From positions 248,001 through 312,000 of the forward strand of contig CAVZVW010000009.1 in NCBI GenBank assembly GCA_963778845.1: DNA of 64,000 nt, read 5' to 3'. Within the stretch, counting starts at the first letter, position 1. Every line of letters begins with the position of its first letter. This document shows positions 36,516-45,514 of the stretch, piece after piece. The translations under genes were made by a program, and so were the position numbers. A model generated the notes under the pieces. The model ran no database searches. It saw nothing but the letters and a program-made list of their open reading frames with translations, and was not told where the DNA came from. Source of the stretch: CAVZVW01 sp963778845. GTDB taxonomy: Bacteria > Actinomycetota > Actinomycetes > Actinomycetales > Kineosporiaceae.

Positions 36516-37562
36516 GTGCGGCGCATCGCAGCGTTGGTTCTGATCGGTCTCGGCGTCTTCCTCCTGGTGCTCGCACCCATGGTGAAGTGGTATCTCGAAC
36601 CCCGCGCGGCAAAGGCGCCGCTGGATCGTGACTCGACGTCCGTGGCGACGTCGGCCGGAGACTCCACGGTGCTCGACGCCGGGACGCTGACGATCCGCAA
36701 GGGCCTCACGCTCACCGCATTCCGACAGGTCCGCGGGGACGTGGCCGCGGGCAGCTCCTCACACGCCGTCTGGGACGAGTTCCTGCGCGTGACCGACGAG
36801 AGCAACAACCGCATCAACGTGACCACGGACCGCGTGGCGTTCGACAGGGTCACGGCGATGGCCGTCAACTGCTGCGGGGAGATGGTCGACGGCGACACGA
36901 CCGCCCGCCACGACGGCCTGTCCTACAAGTTCCCCTTCGGCACGCAGCACGCGGACTACCCGTACTTCGACGGCACGCTCAAGCGCAGCTTCCCGATGGT
37001 CTACCAGGGCGAGGAGACACGCGACCACCTGACCGTCTACCACTTCAAGCAGATCATCCAACCCGCGAGCGTAGAGTCGCTGAGCGTGCCGCCGGCGCTG
37101 GTGGGGCTGACCGGAAGCTCGGCCATGGACGTGAACCGCTTCTACGCCAACGCGCGCGACGTCTGGGTCGAGCCCTCGACGGGCATCATCGTGTACGGCG
37201 AGGAGCACCAGGTGCAGACGCTGCACGACGCCAGCGGCGGCCGTGAGCTGCTGACCGTGTTCGACGCGACGTTGCGCTTCACGCCCCAGACCGAGCGCGC
37301 CGCCGCCGACGAGGCGAGGACCGGTGCCTCGCAGCTGGGGCTGCTGCGAACGGGTATCCCCGTGGCGGCACTCGTCCTCGGTCTGCTCGCCCTGGGCGGC
37401 GGGCTCTTCCTGGCACAGGGGTCGGGCGGCCGGGCGGCGCAGCAGGCCCAGCCCGAGCCGGGCCAGGTCGACGTGCGGCCGTTCGACCAGCTGGCCGCCC
37501 AGCAGCCGGTCGACCTGACCGCAGCCGAGGACGCGACCGCCCGGCGGGACGTCGAAGCCTGA
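36516..37562 (+). CDS. DUF3068 (PorA-family-annotated) membrane protein
   Basis: A 348-residue protein with a membrane segment at each end (residues ~4–24 and ~282–304) and a large outer β-rich domain between, the DUF3068 layout. The outer domain has the motifs YKFPFGTQ and YPYFDGTLK, and a paired cysteine (NCCGEM). The family is annotated 'porin PorA family' in some databases, but it is a two-membrane-span protein and I would not infer pore activity. The C-terminal cytoplasmic tail is Gln/Ala-rich. GTG 36516 has GGAGG 5 nt upstream. Hairpins follow the stop. Confidence 0.8.
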   Translation: MRRIAALVLIGLGVFLLVLAPMVKWYLEPRAAKAPLDRDSTSVATSAGDSTVLDAGTLTIRKGLTLTAFRQVRGDVAAGSSSHAVWDEFLRVTDESNNRINVTTDRVAFDRVTAMAVNCCGEMVDGDTTARHDGLSYKFPFGTQHADYPYFDGTLKRSFPMVYQGEETRDHLTVYHFKQIIQPASVESLSVPPALVGLTGSSAMDVNRFYANARDVWVEPSTGIIVYGEEHQVQTLHDASGGRELLTVFDATLRFTPQTERAAADEARTGASQLGLLRTGIPVAALVLGLLALGGGLFLAQGSGGRAAQQAQPEPGQVDVRPFDQLAAQQPVDLTAAEDATARRDVEA

Positions 37563-37567
37563 GCCCG

Positions 37568-37615
37568 GACGGTGCCGTCGCACCGTCTTACCCGGCGTGG
37601 CCGAGCTAGCCGGGT
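37568..37615 (+). terminator. Two hairpins between convergent genes
   Basis: GACGGTGC/GCACCGTC (37568–37575/37580–37587, 4-nt loop) follows the DUF3068 stop. ACCCGGC/GCCGGGT (37590–37596/37609–37615) spans the stop of the minus-strand methyltransferase. Together they may end transcription from both sides. Confidence 0.6.
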
Positions 37616-38397
37616 CGGTGGCTGACGAAGATCACCGTCCCGGGGATCACCTCACCGCGCAACCGGCTCCACGCTCCCCAGGTCTGCTCCAGCGACGGCG
37701 GCCACTCCGGCTCCACGACGTCGTCGAGCACGAGCCCGGCCGCCACGATGTCGCGGACGCGGTCCCCGAGCGTGCGATGGTGCTCGGCGTAGGTGACCAT
37801 CCCGCCGTCGCTCTCGACATAGGGCGTGCGGTCGAAGTACGACAGGGCGGCGGTGAGCCCCGCCGGCCCGGGGTCGTCGGGGAACGCCCACCGGACCGGG
37901 TGCGTCACCGAGAAGACCCACCGGCCGCCGGGCCGCAGCACACGGGCGACCTCGGCCATGACGGTCTCGGGGTCGGCGACGAACGGCACGGCGCCGTAGG
38001 CGCTGCACGCGATGTCGAAGGAGCCTGCCGCGAACGGCAGCGCTCTCGCGTCGGCCTGCACCAGCCTCCTGGGGCGTGCGGGGGTCATGGCCGCGTGCGC
38101 CAGCATCTGCGCCGACAGGTCGATGCCCACGGCCCTGGCCCCCTGCGAGGCCAGCCATGTCGCGCCCTGCGCCGCCCCGCAGCCCACCTCGAGGACGTCG
38201 AGGCCGCGGACGTCGCCCAGGAGTGCGGCGTCCGCCTCGTCGAGGCCCTCGGGACCCCAGACCAGGCGCCCCGGCCCGAGGAAGTCCCCGTGCTCGCGCT
38301 GGTAGTCCTGCGCGGCGGCGTCCCACCACCGGCGGTTCGCGCGCACGGACTGCTCGCGCCCCGCCGGCCGGAACCCGGACTCCACCATGGGCGGCAT
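37606..38397 (-). CDS. Class I SAM-dependent methyltransferase
   Basis: A 263-residue methyltransferase. SAM motif I LDVLEVGCGAAQGATWL is near residue 65, then AVGIDLSAQML, ALPFAAGSFDIACS (motif IV) and VLRPGGRWVFSVTHP. The N-terminal NRRWWDAAAQDYQREHG segment is shared by many actinobacterial enzymes of unknown substrate. ATG 38397 (MPPMVESG) or ATG 38388 are possible; neither has a clear ribosome site. It is divergent from rpsA. Confidence 0.78.
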   Translation of the reverse strand: MPPMVESGFRPAGREQSVRANRRWWDAAAQDYQREHGDFLGPGRLVWGPEGLDEADAALLGDVRGLDVLEVGCGAAQGATWLASQGARAVGIDLSAQMLAHAAMTPARPRRLVQADARALPFAAGSFDIACSAYGAVPFVADPETVMAEVARVLRPGGRWVFSVTHPVRWAFPDDPGPAGLTAALSYFDRTPYVESDGGMVTYAEHHRTLGDRVRDIVAAGLVLDDVVEPEWPPSLEQTWGAWSRLRGEVIPGTVIFVSHRPG

Positions 38398-38442
38398 CGT
38401 GCCACGCGTGAGCGGCGAGGCCCGGGAGGCGTTCGGGTGGCT

Positions 38443-38472
38443 TTGACCCGTCCTCCGGCGAGCGGCTAGGGT
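38443..38472 (+). promoter_or_regulatory. rpsA promoter
   Basis: TTGACC (38443–38448) and TAGGGT (38467–38472) with an 18-bp spacer, the best sigma-A-type promoter in the window. It predicts an rpsA leader of about 195 nt. Confidence 0.7.
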
Positions 38473-38478
38473 GATCCC

Positions 38479-38674
38479 GGCGCACGTGTGTGTGCGGGTA
38501 GAGCATGTCCTTGACCGACTGGTGCGACGGCAGCGGCGCTGCGGGAGCGCCGCCACTGATGGGGCCGCTGGACCGCCGGCCCACGTCGTCGAGGCGCTAC
38601 CGCGATCGACACATCTCAACCTCCCCGTCCATCCCTGTCCCATCGACACCTGTCCGCATCGGAGCCCCCCCTTC
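38479..38674 (+). other. Long untranslated leader of rpsA
   Basis: About 195 nt between the predicted start and ATG 38675, with GC-rich complementary stretches (for example GCGGCGCTGCGGGAGCGCCGC near 38532–38552). No gene or known riboswitch is recognised. Long leaders on ribosomal-protein genes often carry autoregulatory structure; that is inference here. Confidence 0.45.
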
Positions 38675-40141
38675 ATGACCACCAGCACGGCTGAACAGTC
38701 GAGCAGCACCCCGCAGGTCGCCGTCAACGACATCGGCAGCGCAGAGGAGTTCCTCGCCGCCATCGACGAGACCATCAAGTACTTCAACGACGGTGACATC
38801 GTCTCCGGCACGATCGTCAAGGTCGACCGAGACGAGGTGCTCCTCGACATCGGCTACAAGACCGAAGGGGTCATCCCCTCGCGGGAGCTGTCGATCAAGC
38901 ACGACGTCGACCCCGGCGAGGTCGTGAGCGTCGGCGACGAGATCGAGGCCCTGGTTCTCCAGAAGGAGGACAAGGAGGGCCGGCTCATCCTGTCCAAGAA
39001 GCGCGCCCAGTACGAGCGCGCCTGGGGCACGATCGAGAAGGTCAAGGAGGAGGACGGCATCGTCACCGGCACGGTGATCGAGGTCGTCAAGGGTGGGCTG
39101 ATCCTGGACATCGGCCTGCGCGGCTTCCTGCCGGCGTCGCTGGTGGAGATGCGTCGCGTCCGCGACCTGCAGCCGTACGTGGGCAAGCAGATCGAAGCCA
39201 AGATCATCGAGCTGGACAAGAACCGCAACAACGTCGTGCTGTCGCGGCGCGCCTGGCTGGAGCAGACCCAGTCGGAGGTACGCCAGACCTTCCTGCAGAC
39301 ACTGCAGAAGGGCCAGGTGCGCTCCGGGGTCGTCTCCTCGATCGTCAACTTCGGCGCCTTCGTCGACCTCGGCGGTGTGGACGGGCTCGTGCACGTATCC
39401 GAGCTGTCGTGGAAGCACATCGACCACCCCGGCGAGGTGGTCGAGGTCGGCCAGGAGGTCACGGTCGAGGTCCTCGACGTCGACATGGACCGGGAGCGGG
39501 TCTCGCTGTCGCTGAAGGCGACGCAGGAGGACCCGTGGCAGCAGTTCGCGCGCACGCATGCGATCGGCCAGGTCGTGCCCGGCAAGGTCACCAAGCTCGT
39601 GCCGTTCGGTGCGTTCGTCCGCGTGGACGAGGGCATCGAGGGCCTCGTGCACATCTCCGAGCTGGCCGAGCGCCACGTGGAGATCCCCGAGCAGGTCGTC
39701 CAGGTCAACGACGCGATCTTCGTGAAGGTCATCGACATCGACCTCGAGCGCCGGCGGATCTCGCTGTCGCTGAAGCAGGCGAACGACTCGGGCACGACGG
39801 GGGGCTCGGAGGAGTTCGACCCCACGATGTACGGCATGGCCGCCGACTACGACGAGGCCGGCAACTACAAGTACCCCGAGGGCTTCGACCCCGAGACCAA
39901 CGACTGGCTGCCCGGTTACGAGACCCAGCGCGAGGAGTGGGAGCGGCAGTACGCCGAGGCCCACACGCGCTGGGAGGCCCACCGCAAGCAGATCGAGGAC
40001 GCCCAGAAGGCCGACGCAGACGCACGGGTCGACAGCGACGCGCCCGCGACGTACAGCTCGCAGGCACCCGTGGTCGAGGGCACGCTGGCCTCCGACGAGG
40101 CGCTGGCCGCCCTGCGGGAGAAGCTCACCGGCGGGTACTGA
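38675..40141 (+). CDS. rpsA: 30S ribosomal protein S1
   Basis: A 488-residue S1 with four S1/OB RNA-binding repeats: residues ~38–107, ~124–190, ~211–280 and ~297–366. The last two carry the full RNA-binding pattern (VVSSIVNFGAFVDLGGVDGL; VTKLVPFGAFVRVDEGIEGL). The actinobacterial four-domain form is shorter than the six-domain E. coli protein. The C-terminal ~120 residues are acidic and aromatic (GNYKYPEGFDPETNDWLPG). S1 helps load mRNA on the ribosome; in actinobacteria many mRNAs are leaderless. ATG 38675 is chosen for the conserved start of S1; no strong Shine–Dalgarno is seen. Confidence 0.95.
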   Translation: MTTSTAEQSSSTPQVAVNDIGSAEEFLAAIDETIKYFNDGDIVSGTIVKVDRDEVLLDIGYKTEGVIPSRELSIKHDVDPGEVVSVGDEIEALVLQKEDKEGRLILSKKRAQYERAWGTIEKVKEEDGIVTGTVIEVVKGGLILDIGLRGFLPASLVEMRRVRDLQPYVGKQIEAKIIELDKNRNNVVLSRRAWLEQTQSEVRQTFLQTLQKGQVRSGVVSSIVNFGAFVDLGGVDGLVHVSELSWKHIDHPGEVVEVGQEVTVEVLDVDMDRERVSLSLKATQEDPWQQFARTHAIGQVVPGKVTKLVPFGAFVRVDEGIEGLVHISELAERHVEIPEQVVQVNDAIFVKVIDIDLERRRISLSLKQANDSGTTGGSEEFDPTMYGMAADYDEAGNYKYPEGFDPETNDWLPGYETQREEWERQYAEAHTRWEAHRKQIEDAQKADADARVDSDAPATYSSQAPVVEGTLASDEALAALREKLTGGY

Positions 40142-40180
40142 CACCCGTCCACCGGCGGCGGGCTGACGTTCCGGTCACGG

Positions 40181-40218
40181 CGAGGGCCCCGGTATCCGAC
40201 AAGGAGCCGGGGCTCTCG
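40181..40218 (+). terminator. rpsA terminator hairpin
   Basis: A 12-bp stem (40181–40192 with 40207–40218, one G·U pair) with a 14-nt loop, 40 bp after the rpsA stop. The coaE -35 box lies in its loop and the -10 box begins right after its 3' arm. Confidence 0.7.
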
Positions 40219-40224
40219 CATACT
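40196..40224 (+). promoter_or_regulatory. coaE promoter (leaderless), nested in the rpsA terminator
   Basis: -35 CCGACA (40196–40201), a 17-bp spacer and -10 CATACT (40219–40224). The -10 ends 6 nt before GTG 40231, predicting a leaderless transcript. Confidence 0.55.
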
Positions 40225-40230
40225 TGCGTC

Positions 40231-41406
40231 GTGCTCACGGTCGGGCTCACCGGCGGGATCGGTGCGGGGAAGTCAACGGTCGCGAGCCGGCTGGCCGCCC
40301 TCGGCGCCGTCGTCGTGGACGCCGACGCCCTCGCGCGCCAGGTCGTGGAGCCCGGGACGCCGGGACTCGGGGCCGTCGTCGCGGCGTTCGGGGGCGACGT
40401 CCTGCTTCCGGACGGCGCGCTCGACCGGGCGGCGCTGGGCAGGGCCGTCTTCGCCGACGAGGCCGCACGGCTGCGCCTGGAGGCGATCCTGCACCCGCGC
40501 ATCGCGGCCCGGACCGCCGAGGTCGTGGCCGCCACGCCCCCGGACCGCGTGCTCGTCCACGACGTCCCCCTGCTGGTCGAGAAGGGGATGGGAGCGCGCT
40601 ACCACCTGGTGGTGGTCGTGGACGCCGACGAGCACGAGCGGGTGGACCGCCTCGTGCACAGCCGGGGGATCGGGGCGGACGACGCCCGCGCACGGATCGC
40701 GGCGCAGTCGGGCCGGCTGGCCCGCCGCGAGGCGGCCGACGTGTGGTTGGACAACTCGGGCGACCCGCAGGCCCTGAGCAGCGCCGTCGAGGTCCTCTGG
40801 CACGCCAGGTTGGTGCCGTTCGAGGCGAACGTGCGCGCGCGCCGTCCGGCACCGCGCCCCGGCGTCGTGCGCGTCGTGGCACCAGACCCGACATGGCCGG
40901 AGCAGGCGGCTCGGCTGGTCGCCCGGATCCGGACGGCCGTCGGCTCGGCGGCGTCGCGGGTCGACCACCACGGCTCCACGGCCGTGGCCGGCCTGCCCGC
41001 CAAGGACGTGCTCGACCTGCAGGTGGTGGTGCCCGACCTGGACGTCGCGGACATGATCCGCGAGCCGCTCGAGACGGCCGGCTTCGCCCGGATGGGCGGG
41101 GACTGGTGGGACGAGACGGCGGACGGCGCGCGGGTGCCCAAGCGGGTGCACACCGCCTGCGACCCCGGCCGGGCGGTCAACCTCCATGTCCGGGTGGGCA
41201 CGTCGCCGCACTGGCGGTGGGTCCTGGTATTCCGGGACTGGCTGCGGGCACACCCCGACGAGGCCCGGTCGTACGCGGCGGCCAAGCTGACTGGGCAGGG
41301 ATCGGGGATCGAGGAGTACATGGCCGCGAAGGGGCCGTGGGTCGGGGCCGCGCTGGCTCGGGCGCTGCGGTGGGCACAGGCCACCGGCTGGGAACCCGAC
41401 GCCTGA
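40231..41406 (+). CDS. coaE: Dephospho-CoA kinase fused to GrpB/UPF0157 domain
   Basis: A 391-residue two-domain protein. Residues 1–~200 are CoaE, which phosphorylates dephospho-CoA in the last step of CoA synthesis: P-loop GLTGGIGAGKST at residues 5–16, VVDADALARQVVEPG, and HDVPLLVEKGM. Residues ~210–385 are a GrpB domain (nucleotidyltransferase-like), with DPTWPEQAARLV and VDHHGSTAVAGLPAKDVLDL. The same fusion is known in mycobacterial CoaE, where the extra domain affects stability or activity. GTG 40231 immediately follows a -10 element. The gene sits between rpsA and uvrB as in many actinobacteria. Confidence 0.92.
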   Translation: MLTVGLTGGIGAGKSTVASRLAALGAVVVDADALARQVVEPGTPGLGAVVAAFGGDVLLPDGALDRAALGRAVFADEAARLRLEAILHPRIAARTAEVVAATPPDRVLVHDVPLLVEKGMGARYHLVVVVDADEHERVDRLVHSRGIGADDARARIAAQSGRLARREAADVWLDNSGDPQALSSAVEVLWHARLVPFEANVRARRPAPRPGVVRVVAPDPTWPEQAARLVARIRTAVGSAASRVDHHGSTAVAGLPAKDVLDLQVVVPDLDVADMIREPLETAGFARMGGDWWDETADGARVPKRVHTACDPGRAVNLHVRVGTSPHWRWVLVFRDWLRAHPDEARSYAAAKLTGQGSGIEEYMAAKGPWVGAALARALRWAQATGWEPDA

Positions 41407-41482
41407 CCTGTGCGGGGTCCGCCGGGCGTGGGGGATCCTCGCCTTGGGCGGGCGCGCGGGTGAGCCTGTCGGCGCCGCCGCT

Positions 41483-41488
41483 TACGGT
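41483..41488 (+). promoter_or_regulatory. -10 hexamer of uvrB (leaderless)
   Basis: TACGGT ends 6 nt before ATG 41495. No strong -35 is present. Confidence 0.4.
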
Positions 41489-41494
41489 GGTGCC

Positions 41495-43604
41495 ATGCGC
41501 CCGACGACCGACCTGCAACGCACGGTGGCCCCGTTCCGCGTGGTGTCCGACTTCCAGCCCAGCGGCGACCAGCCCCAGGCCATCGAGGATCTCGCCCGGC
41601 GGATCACGGCGGGGGAGAAGGACGTCGTCCTGCTGGGGGCCACGGGCACGGGCAAGTCGGCGACCACCGCGTGGCTCGTCGAGCGGGTCCAGCGCCCCAC
41701 GCTGGTGATGGCACCGAACAAGACCCTCGCGGCCCAGCTGGCGAACGAGTTCCGTGAGCTCCTGCCGCACAACGCCGTGGAGTACTTCGTCTCCTACTAC
41801 GACTACTACCAGCCGGAGGCCTACGTCCCGCAGACCGACACCTACATCGAGAAGGACTCCTCGATCAACGAGGAGGTCGAGCGGCTGCGGCACTCGGCCA
41901 CGAACTCGCTGCTGACGCGGCGCGACGTCGTCGTGGTCGCGACGGTCTCGTGCATCTACGGCCTGGGGACGCCGCAGGAGTACGTGGACCGCATGGTCCG
42001 GCTGAAGGTGGGCGACCAGCTGGAGCGCGACCAGCTGCTGCGCCGGTTCGTGCGAGATGCAGTACACCCGCAACGACCTGGCGTTCACCCGAGGCACGTT
42101 CAGGGTGCGCGGCGACACCGTGGAGATCATTCCCGTCTACGAGGCGCTCGCGGTGCGGATCGAGATGTTCGGCGACGAGATCGACCGCCTGTACACCCTG
42201 CACCCGATGACCGGTGAGATCGTCCGCGAGGAGCAGGAGATGTACGTCTTCCCGGCCACGCACTACGTGGCCGGCCCCGAGCGGATGGAGCGCGCGATCG
42301 GGGGGATCGAGACCGAGCTCGCCGACCGGCTGGCCGAGCTCGAGCGGCAGGGTCGCCTGCTCGAGGCACAGAGGCTGCGCATGCGCACGACGTACGACAT
42401 CGAGATGATGCGTCAGGTCGGCTCGTGCTCGGGCATCGAGAACTACTCCCGGCACATCGACGGCCGGGCCAAGGGGTCCGCGCCGAACTGCCTGCTGGAC
42501 TACTTCCCCGACGACTTCCTTCTCGTGATCGACGAGTCCCACGTGACCGTCCCCCAGACCGGGGGGATGTACGAGGGCGACATGTCGCGCAAACGGACGC
42601 TGGTCGAGCACGGCTTCCGGCTGCCCAGCGCGATGGACAACCGGCCTCTGAGATGGGAGGAGTTCCTCGACCGGATCGGTCAGACGGTCTACCTGTCCGC
42701 CACACCCGGCCCGTACGAGCTGTCGCGCGTCAGCGGGGTGGTCGAGCAGATCATCCGCCCCACCGGCCTGATCGACCCGAAGGTCGTGGTCAAGCCGACC
42801 CGCGGGCAGATCGACGACCTCATCGGCCAGATCCGCGACCGAGCGGCGCGCAACGAGAGGGTGCTCGTCACCACGCTCACGAAGAAGATGGCCGAGGACC
42901 TCACCGACTACCTGCTCGAGCAGGGGGTGCGAGTGCGGTACCTGCACTCCGAGGTGGACACCTTGCGACGCGTCGAGCTGCTGCGTGAGCTACGTCTGGG
43001 CGAGTACGACGTCCTGGTGGGCATCAACCTCCTCCGCGAGGGGCTGGACCTTCCCGAGGTGTCGCTGGTGAGCATCCTCGACGCCGACAAGGAGGGTTTC
43101 CTGCGGTCGGCGACGTCGCTCGTGCAGACAATCGGGCGGGCGGCCCGCAACGTCAGCGGCGAGGTGCACATGTACGCCGACCATGTCACGGCGTCGATGA
43201 ACCAGGCGATCGACGAGACGAACCGCCGACGCGAGAAGCAGGTGGCGTACAACACCGAGCACGGCATAGACCCCACCCCGCTGCGCAAGCGCATCGCGGA
43301 CATCACCGACCTGCTCGCGCGGGAGGACGAGGACACCGAGTCCCTCATCGGCGGCGGGCGGCAGCGCAGCCGGGGCAAGGCGCCCGTCCCGGGCATGCGC
43401 GGTGGGGGAGGCGAGGTCGGCAGGCACACCTCCGAGCTCATCTCGCTGCCCGCCACGGACCTCGCCGACCTGATCCAGCAGCTCACCGACCAGATGCACG
43501 CCGCCGCAGCCGAGCTGCACTTCGAGCTCGCCGCCAGGCTCCGCGACGAGGTGGCCGACCTGAAGAAGGAGCTGCGTGGCATGCGGGCGGCCGGCCGCAT
43601 CTAG
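41495..43604 (+). pseudogene. uvrB: Excinuclease ABC subunit B, interrupted by a one-base frameshift
   Basis: UvrB (about 700 residues) is the damage-verifying helicase-like core of nucleotide excision repair. All parts are present but in two frames. 41495–42052 encodes the N-terminus (Walker A GATGTGKSATTAW; SYYDYYQPEAYVPQTDTYI, the β-hairpin region). From 42054 the frame changes: LLRRFV is followed by extra C at 42053, then GAG ATG CAG TAC resumes EMQYTRNDLAFTRG and runs to 43604, with the helicase motifs and a C-terminal UVR motif (LIQQLTDQMHAAAAELHF). Without that base the gene would be intact. Either a sequencing/assembly error, a recent mutation, or (least likely) programmed frameshifting; no slippery run is seen. 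Confidence 0.88.
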
Positions 43605-43686
43605 CCTGCGCCAGCCCGGCCGCGTCGCCCCTCGGGCCTGTCCCCAGCCTTTCGCCCGTGGTCCGGGAGGCGGGAAGGGGCCTCGC

Positions 43687-43692
43687 TAGGAT
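43687..43692 (+). promoter_or_regulatory. Possible -10 hexamer for terC
   Basis: TAGGAT in the 169-bp gap after uvrB, with no good -35. It predicts a leader of about 75 nt that includes the small inverted repeat CTGCA…TGCAG and ends with GGAGG. Confidence 0.4.
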
Positions 43693-43773
43693 CGCAGGGT
43701 CCGCCTCGATGACCCGACCGGACTACCGGCACTGCAGGCCACGGCGTGCAGCGGTCGCTCCGCCGGAGGTTCT

Positions 43774-44766
43774 GTGACGTTGCCCGTCTGGTTCGTCGTC
43801 GCCACCTTCGTGGTTCTCGCCCTGCTTCTCGTGCTCGATCTCGCCTTCGTTGCTCGCCGTCCGCACGCGCCGTCCATGAAGGAGTCCGGACTGTGGGTGG
43901 CGTTCTACGTCTGCCTCGCGCTGATCTTCGCCTGCCTCTTGCTGCTCGTCGACACGACCGAGAGCGCCGGCGCGTTCGTCGCAGGTTGGCTGACCGAGTA
44001 CAGCCTGAGCGTCGACAACCTCTTCGTCTTCGTACTGATCATGACTCGGTTCGCCGTGGAGCGCGACAACCAGCAGAAGGTCCTCATGATCGGCATCATC
44101 GTGTCGCTGGTGCTGCGGGGTGGCTTCATCCTCGCCGGGGCCGCCGTGATCACCCGGTTCTCGTGGGTCTTCTACGTCTTCGGGGCCTTCCTCGTCTACA
44201 CCGCCGTCGGCCTGGTGCGCAGCGGCGTGAGCACCGACGACGTCTACGAGGAGACGATGCTCGTGCGGCGCGCGAGGCGGATCCTGCCGATCTCCGACCG
44301 TTACGACGGGGCGAACGTGCGCACCGTCGTGAACGGCAGGCGGATGTTCACTCCGATGGTGGTCGTGTTCCTCGCGATCGGGTCGACGGACCTGCTGTTC
44401 GCGCTGGACTCCATCCCGGCGATCTTCGGCCTGACCCAGGACCCGTTCATCGTGTTCACGGCCACCCTGTTCGCCCTCATGGGTCTTCGCCAGCTGTACT
44501 TCCTGCTGGGGGGCCTGCTCGACCGGTTGGTGTACCTGTCGTACGGGCTGGCGGTGATCCTCGGCTTCATCGGCGTCAAGCTCGTGCTCGAGGCGCTGCA
44601 CTCCAACGACCTGCCGTTCCTGGCCGGAGGCGGTCCCGTCACGTGGGCCCCCGACTGGCCGGTCGGGCTGTCCTTGACCGTGATCGTGGTCACCCTGGTC
44701 GTCACGACCCTGGCCAGCCTGGCCAAGAGCCGCCGTGATGCCAGGCGCCGCCCGCCGGCGCCGTGA
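43774..44766 (+). CDS. TerC family integral membrane protein
   Basis: A 330-residue protein with about nine membrane segments. Hallmarks are the acidic segments VAFYVCLAL…, TEYSLSVDNLFVFVLIMTRF and GSTDLLFALDSIPAIFGLTQDPFIVFTATLFALMG-type motif (Asp residues in SVDN and FALDSIPA). TerC/Alx proteins export Mn2+ or supply metal to secreted proteins; the exact role here is not shown. GTG 43774 has GGAGG 4 nt upstream. No yybP-ykoY (Mn) riboswitch is recognisable in the leader. It converges with the metallo-hydrolase gene. Confidence 0.9.
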   Translation: MTLPVWFVVATFVVLALLLVLDLAFVARRPHAPSMKESGLWVAFYVCLALIFACLLLLVDTTESAGAFVAGWLTEYSLSVDNLFVFVLIMTRFAVERDNQQKVLMIGIIVSLVLRGGFILAGAAVITRFSWVFYVFGAFLVYTAVGLVRSGVSTDDVYEETMLVRRARRILPISDRYDGANVRTVVNGRRMFTPMVVVFLAIGSTDLLFALDSIPAIFGLTQDPFIVFTATLFALMGLRQLYFLLGGLLDRLVYLSYGLAVILGFIGVKLVLEALHSNDLPFLAGGGPVTWAPDWPVGLSLTVIVVTLVVTTLASLAKSRRDARRRPPAP

Positions 44767-44805
44767 CCCACTCCCCGTCCGGGGGGCGGGATGAGCCTGG
44801 GTCAC
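44763..44805 (+). terminator. Possible bidirectional hairpin between terC and the metallo-hydrolase gene
   Basis: GTGACCCA (44763–44770) pairs with TGGGTCAC (44798–44805), enclosing a GC-rich interior. The arms include the stop codons of both convergent genes. Confidence 0.4.
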
Positions 44806-45470
44806 CAGCCTCGGGCGCGCCACTGCGGGAGCTGCGGGCGCTCTGCGCCGATCGTGGTGTCCTTGCCGTGGCCCGGATAGACCCAGGCGTCGTCCGGCAG
44901 TACGGCGAACAGTCGCTCCTCGACGTCACTGAGCAGCGACGCGAACCGGACGGTGTCCGAGTCCGTGTTGCCCACGCCCCCGGGGAACAGGCTGTCACCG
45001 GTGAACACGTGCGACCCGCCCGACACCGAACGCAGCACCAGGGCCACCGACCCCGGGGTGTGCCCTCGTAGATGCACCACCTCGAGCTGCAGCCGACCGA
45101 CGTCGAGGGTGTCGGCGTGCTCGAGCAGGACGTCGGGCTTCACGGGGAGGCCGCCGGCGTCCTTGCGGCCGGCCGCCGTGCGCGCCCCCGTGGCCTCGAC
45201 CAGGTCCACCAGAGCGCGATGGTGGTCGAAGTGCTGGTGCGTCGTGACGATGGTGTCGAGCCGCTCGCCCCCCTCGAGCACGAGTGCGAACAGCCGGCGC
45301 GCGTCGTCCGCCGCGTCGATGAGCAGCTGCTCCCCGGTCACCCGGCAGGTGAGGAGGTAGCAGTTGTTGTCCATGGACGAGACGCTGACCTTGCGGATGG
45401 TCAGGTCGGGCAGCTCCCGGACGTCCGCCGGGCCGCCGGGTACCACATCTCCCGAGTAGAGGTCGCCCAC
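44802..45470 (-). CDS. Metallo-beta-lactamase-fold hydrolase (glyoxalase II-like)
   Basis: A 222-residue protein. The zinc motif is THQHFDHH near residue 76, further ligands are in LRGHTPGSVAL (His), FTGDSLFPGGVG (Asp) and VYPGHGKDTTIG (His). These match glyoxalase-II-like or other thioester-hydrolysing members. In mycothiol-using actinobacteria such an enzyme may act on mycothiol conjugates, and the adjacent DinB/MDMPI gene fits that; the substrate remains unproven. GTG or ATG 45470 gives the usual length. It lies 44 bp after the MDMPI stop. Confidence 0.85.
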   Translation of the reverse strand: MGDLYSGDVVPGGPADVRELPDLTIRKVSVSSMDNNCYLLTCRVTGEQLLIDAADDARRLFALVLEGGERLDTIVTTHQHFDHHRALVDLVEATGARTAAGRKDAGGLPVKPDVLLEHADTLDVGRLQLEVVHLRGHTPGSVALVLRSVSGGSHVFTGDSLFPGGVGNTDSDTVRFASLLSDVEERLFAVLPDDAWVYPGHGKDTTIGAERPQLPQWRARGW

Positions 45471-45514
45471 CCCATGTCTCCCTCGCTGGTCGTGCCAGAA
45501 GGCCGGCCCGGCAG

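Noticed and set aside
40231..41406. CoaE–GrpB fusion as a novel architecture
   Set aside because: The same fusion is well known in actinobacteria such as mycobacteria.
42057..43604. Second half of uvrB as an independent gene starting at ATG 42057
   Set aside because: The ATG is an internal methionine of the conserved MQYTRNDLAF segment and has no ribosome site; it is the continuation of uvrB after the frameshift.
43605..43773. yybP-ykoY manganese riboswitch before terC
   Set aside because: TerC genes often have one, but the conserved GGGGAGUA-type core is not present in this leader.
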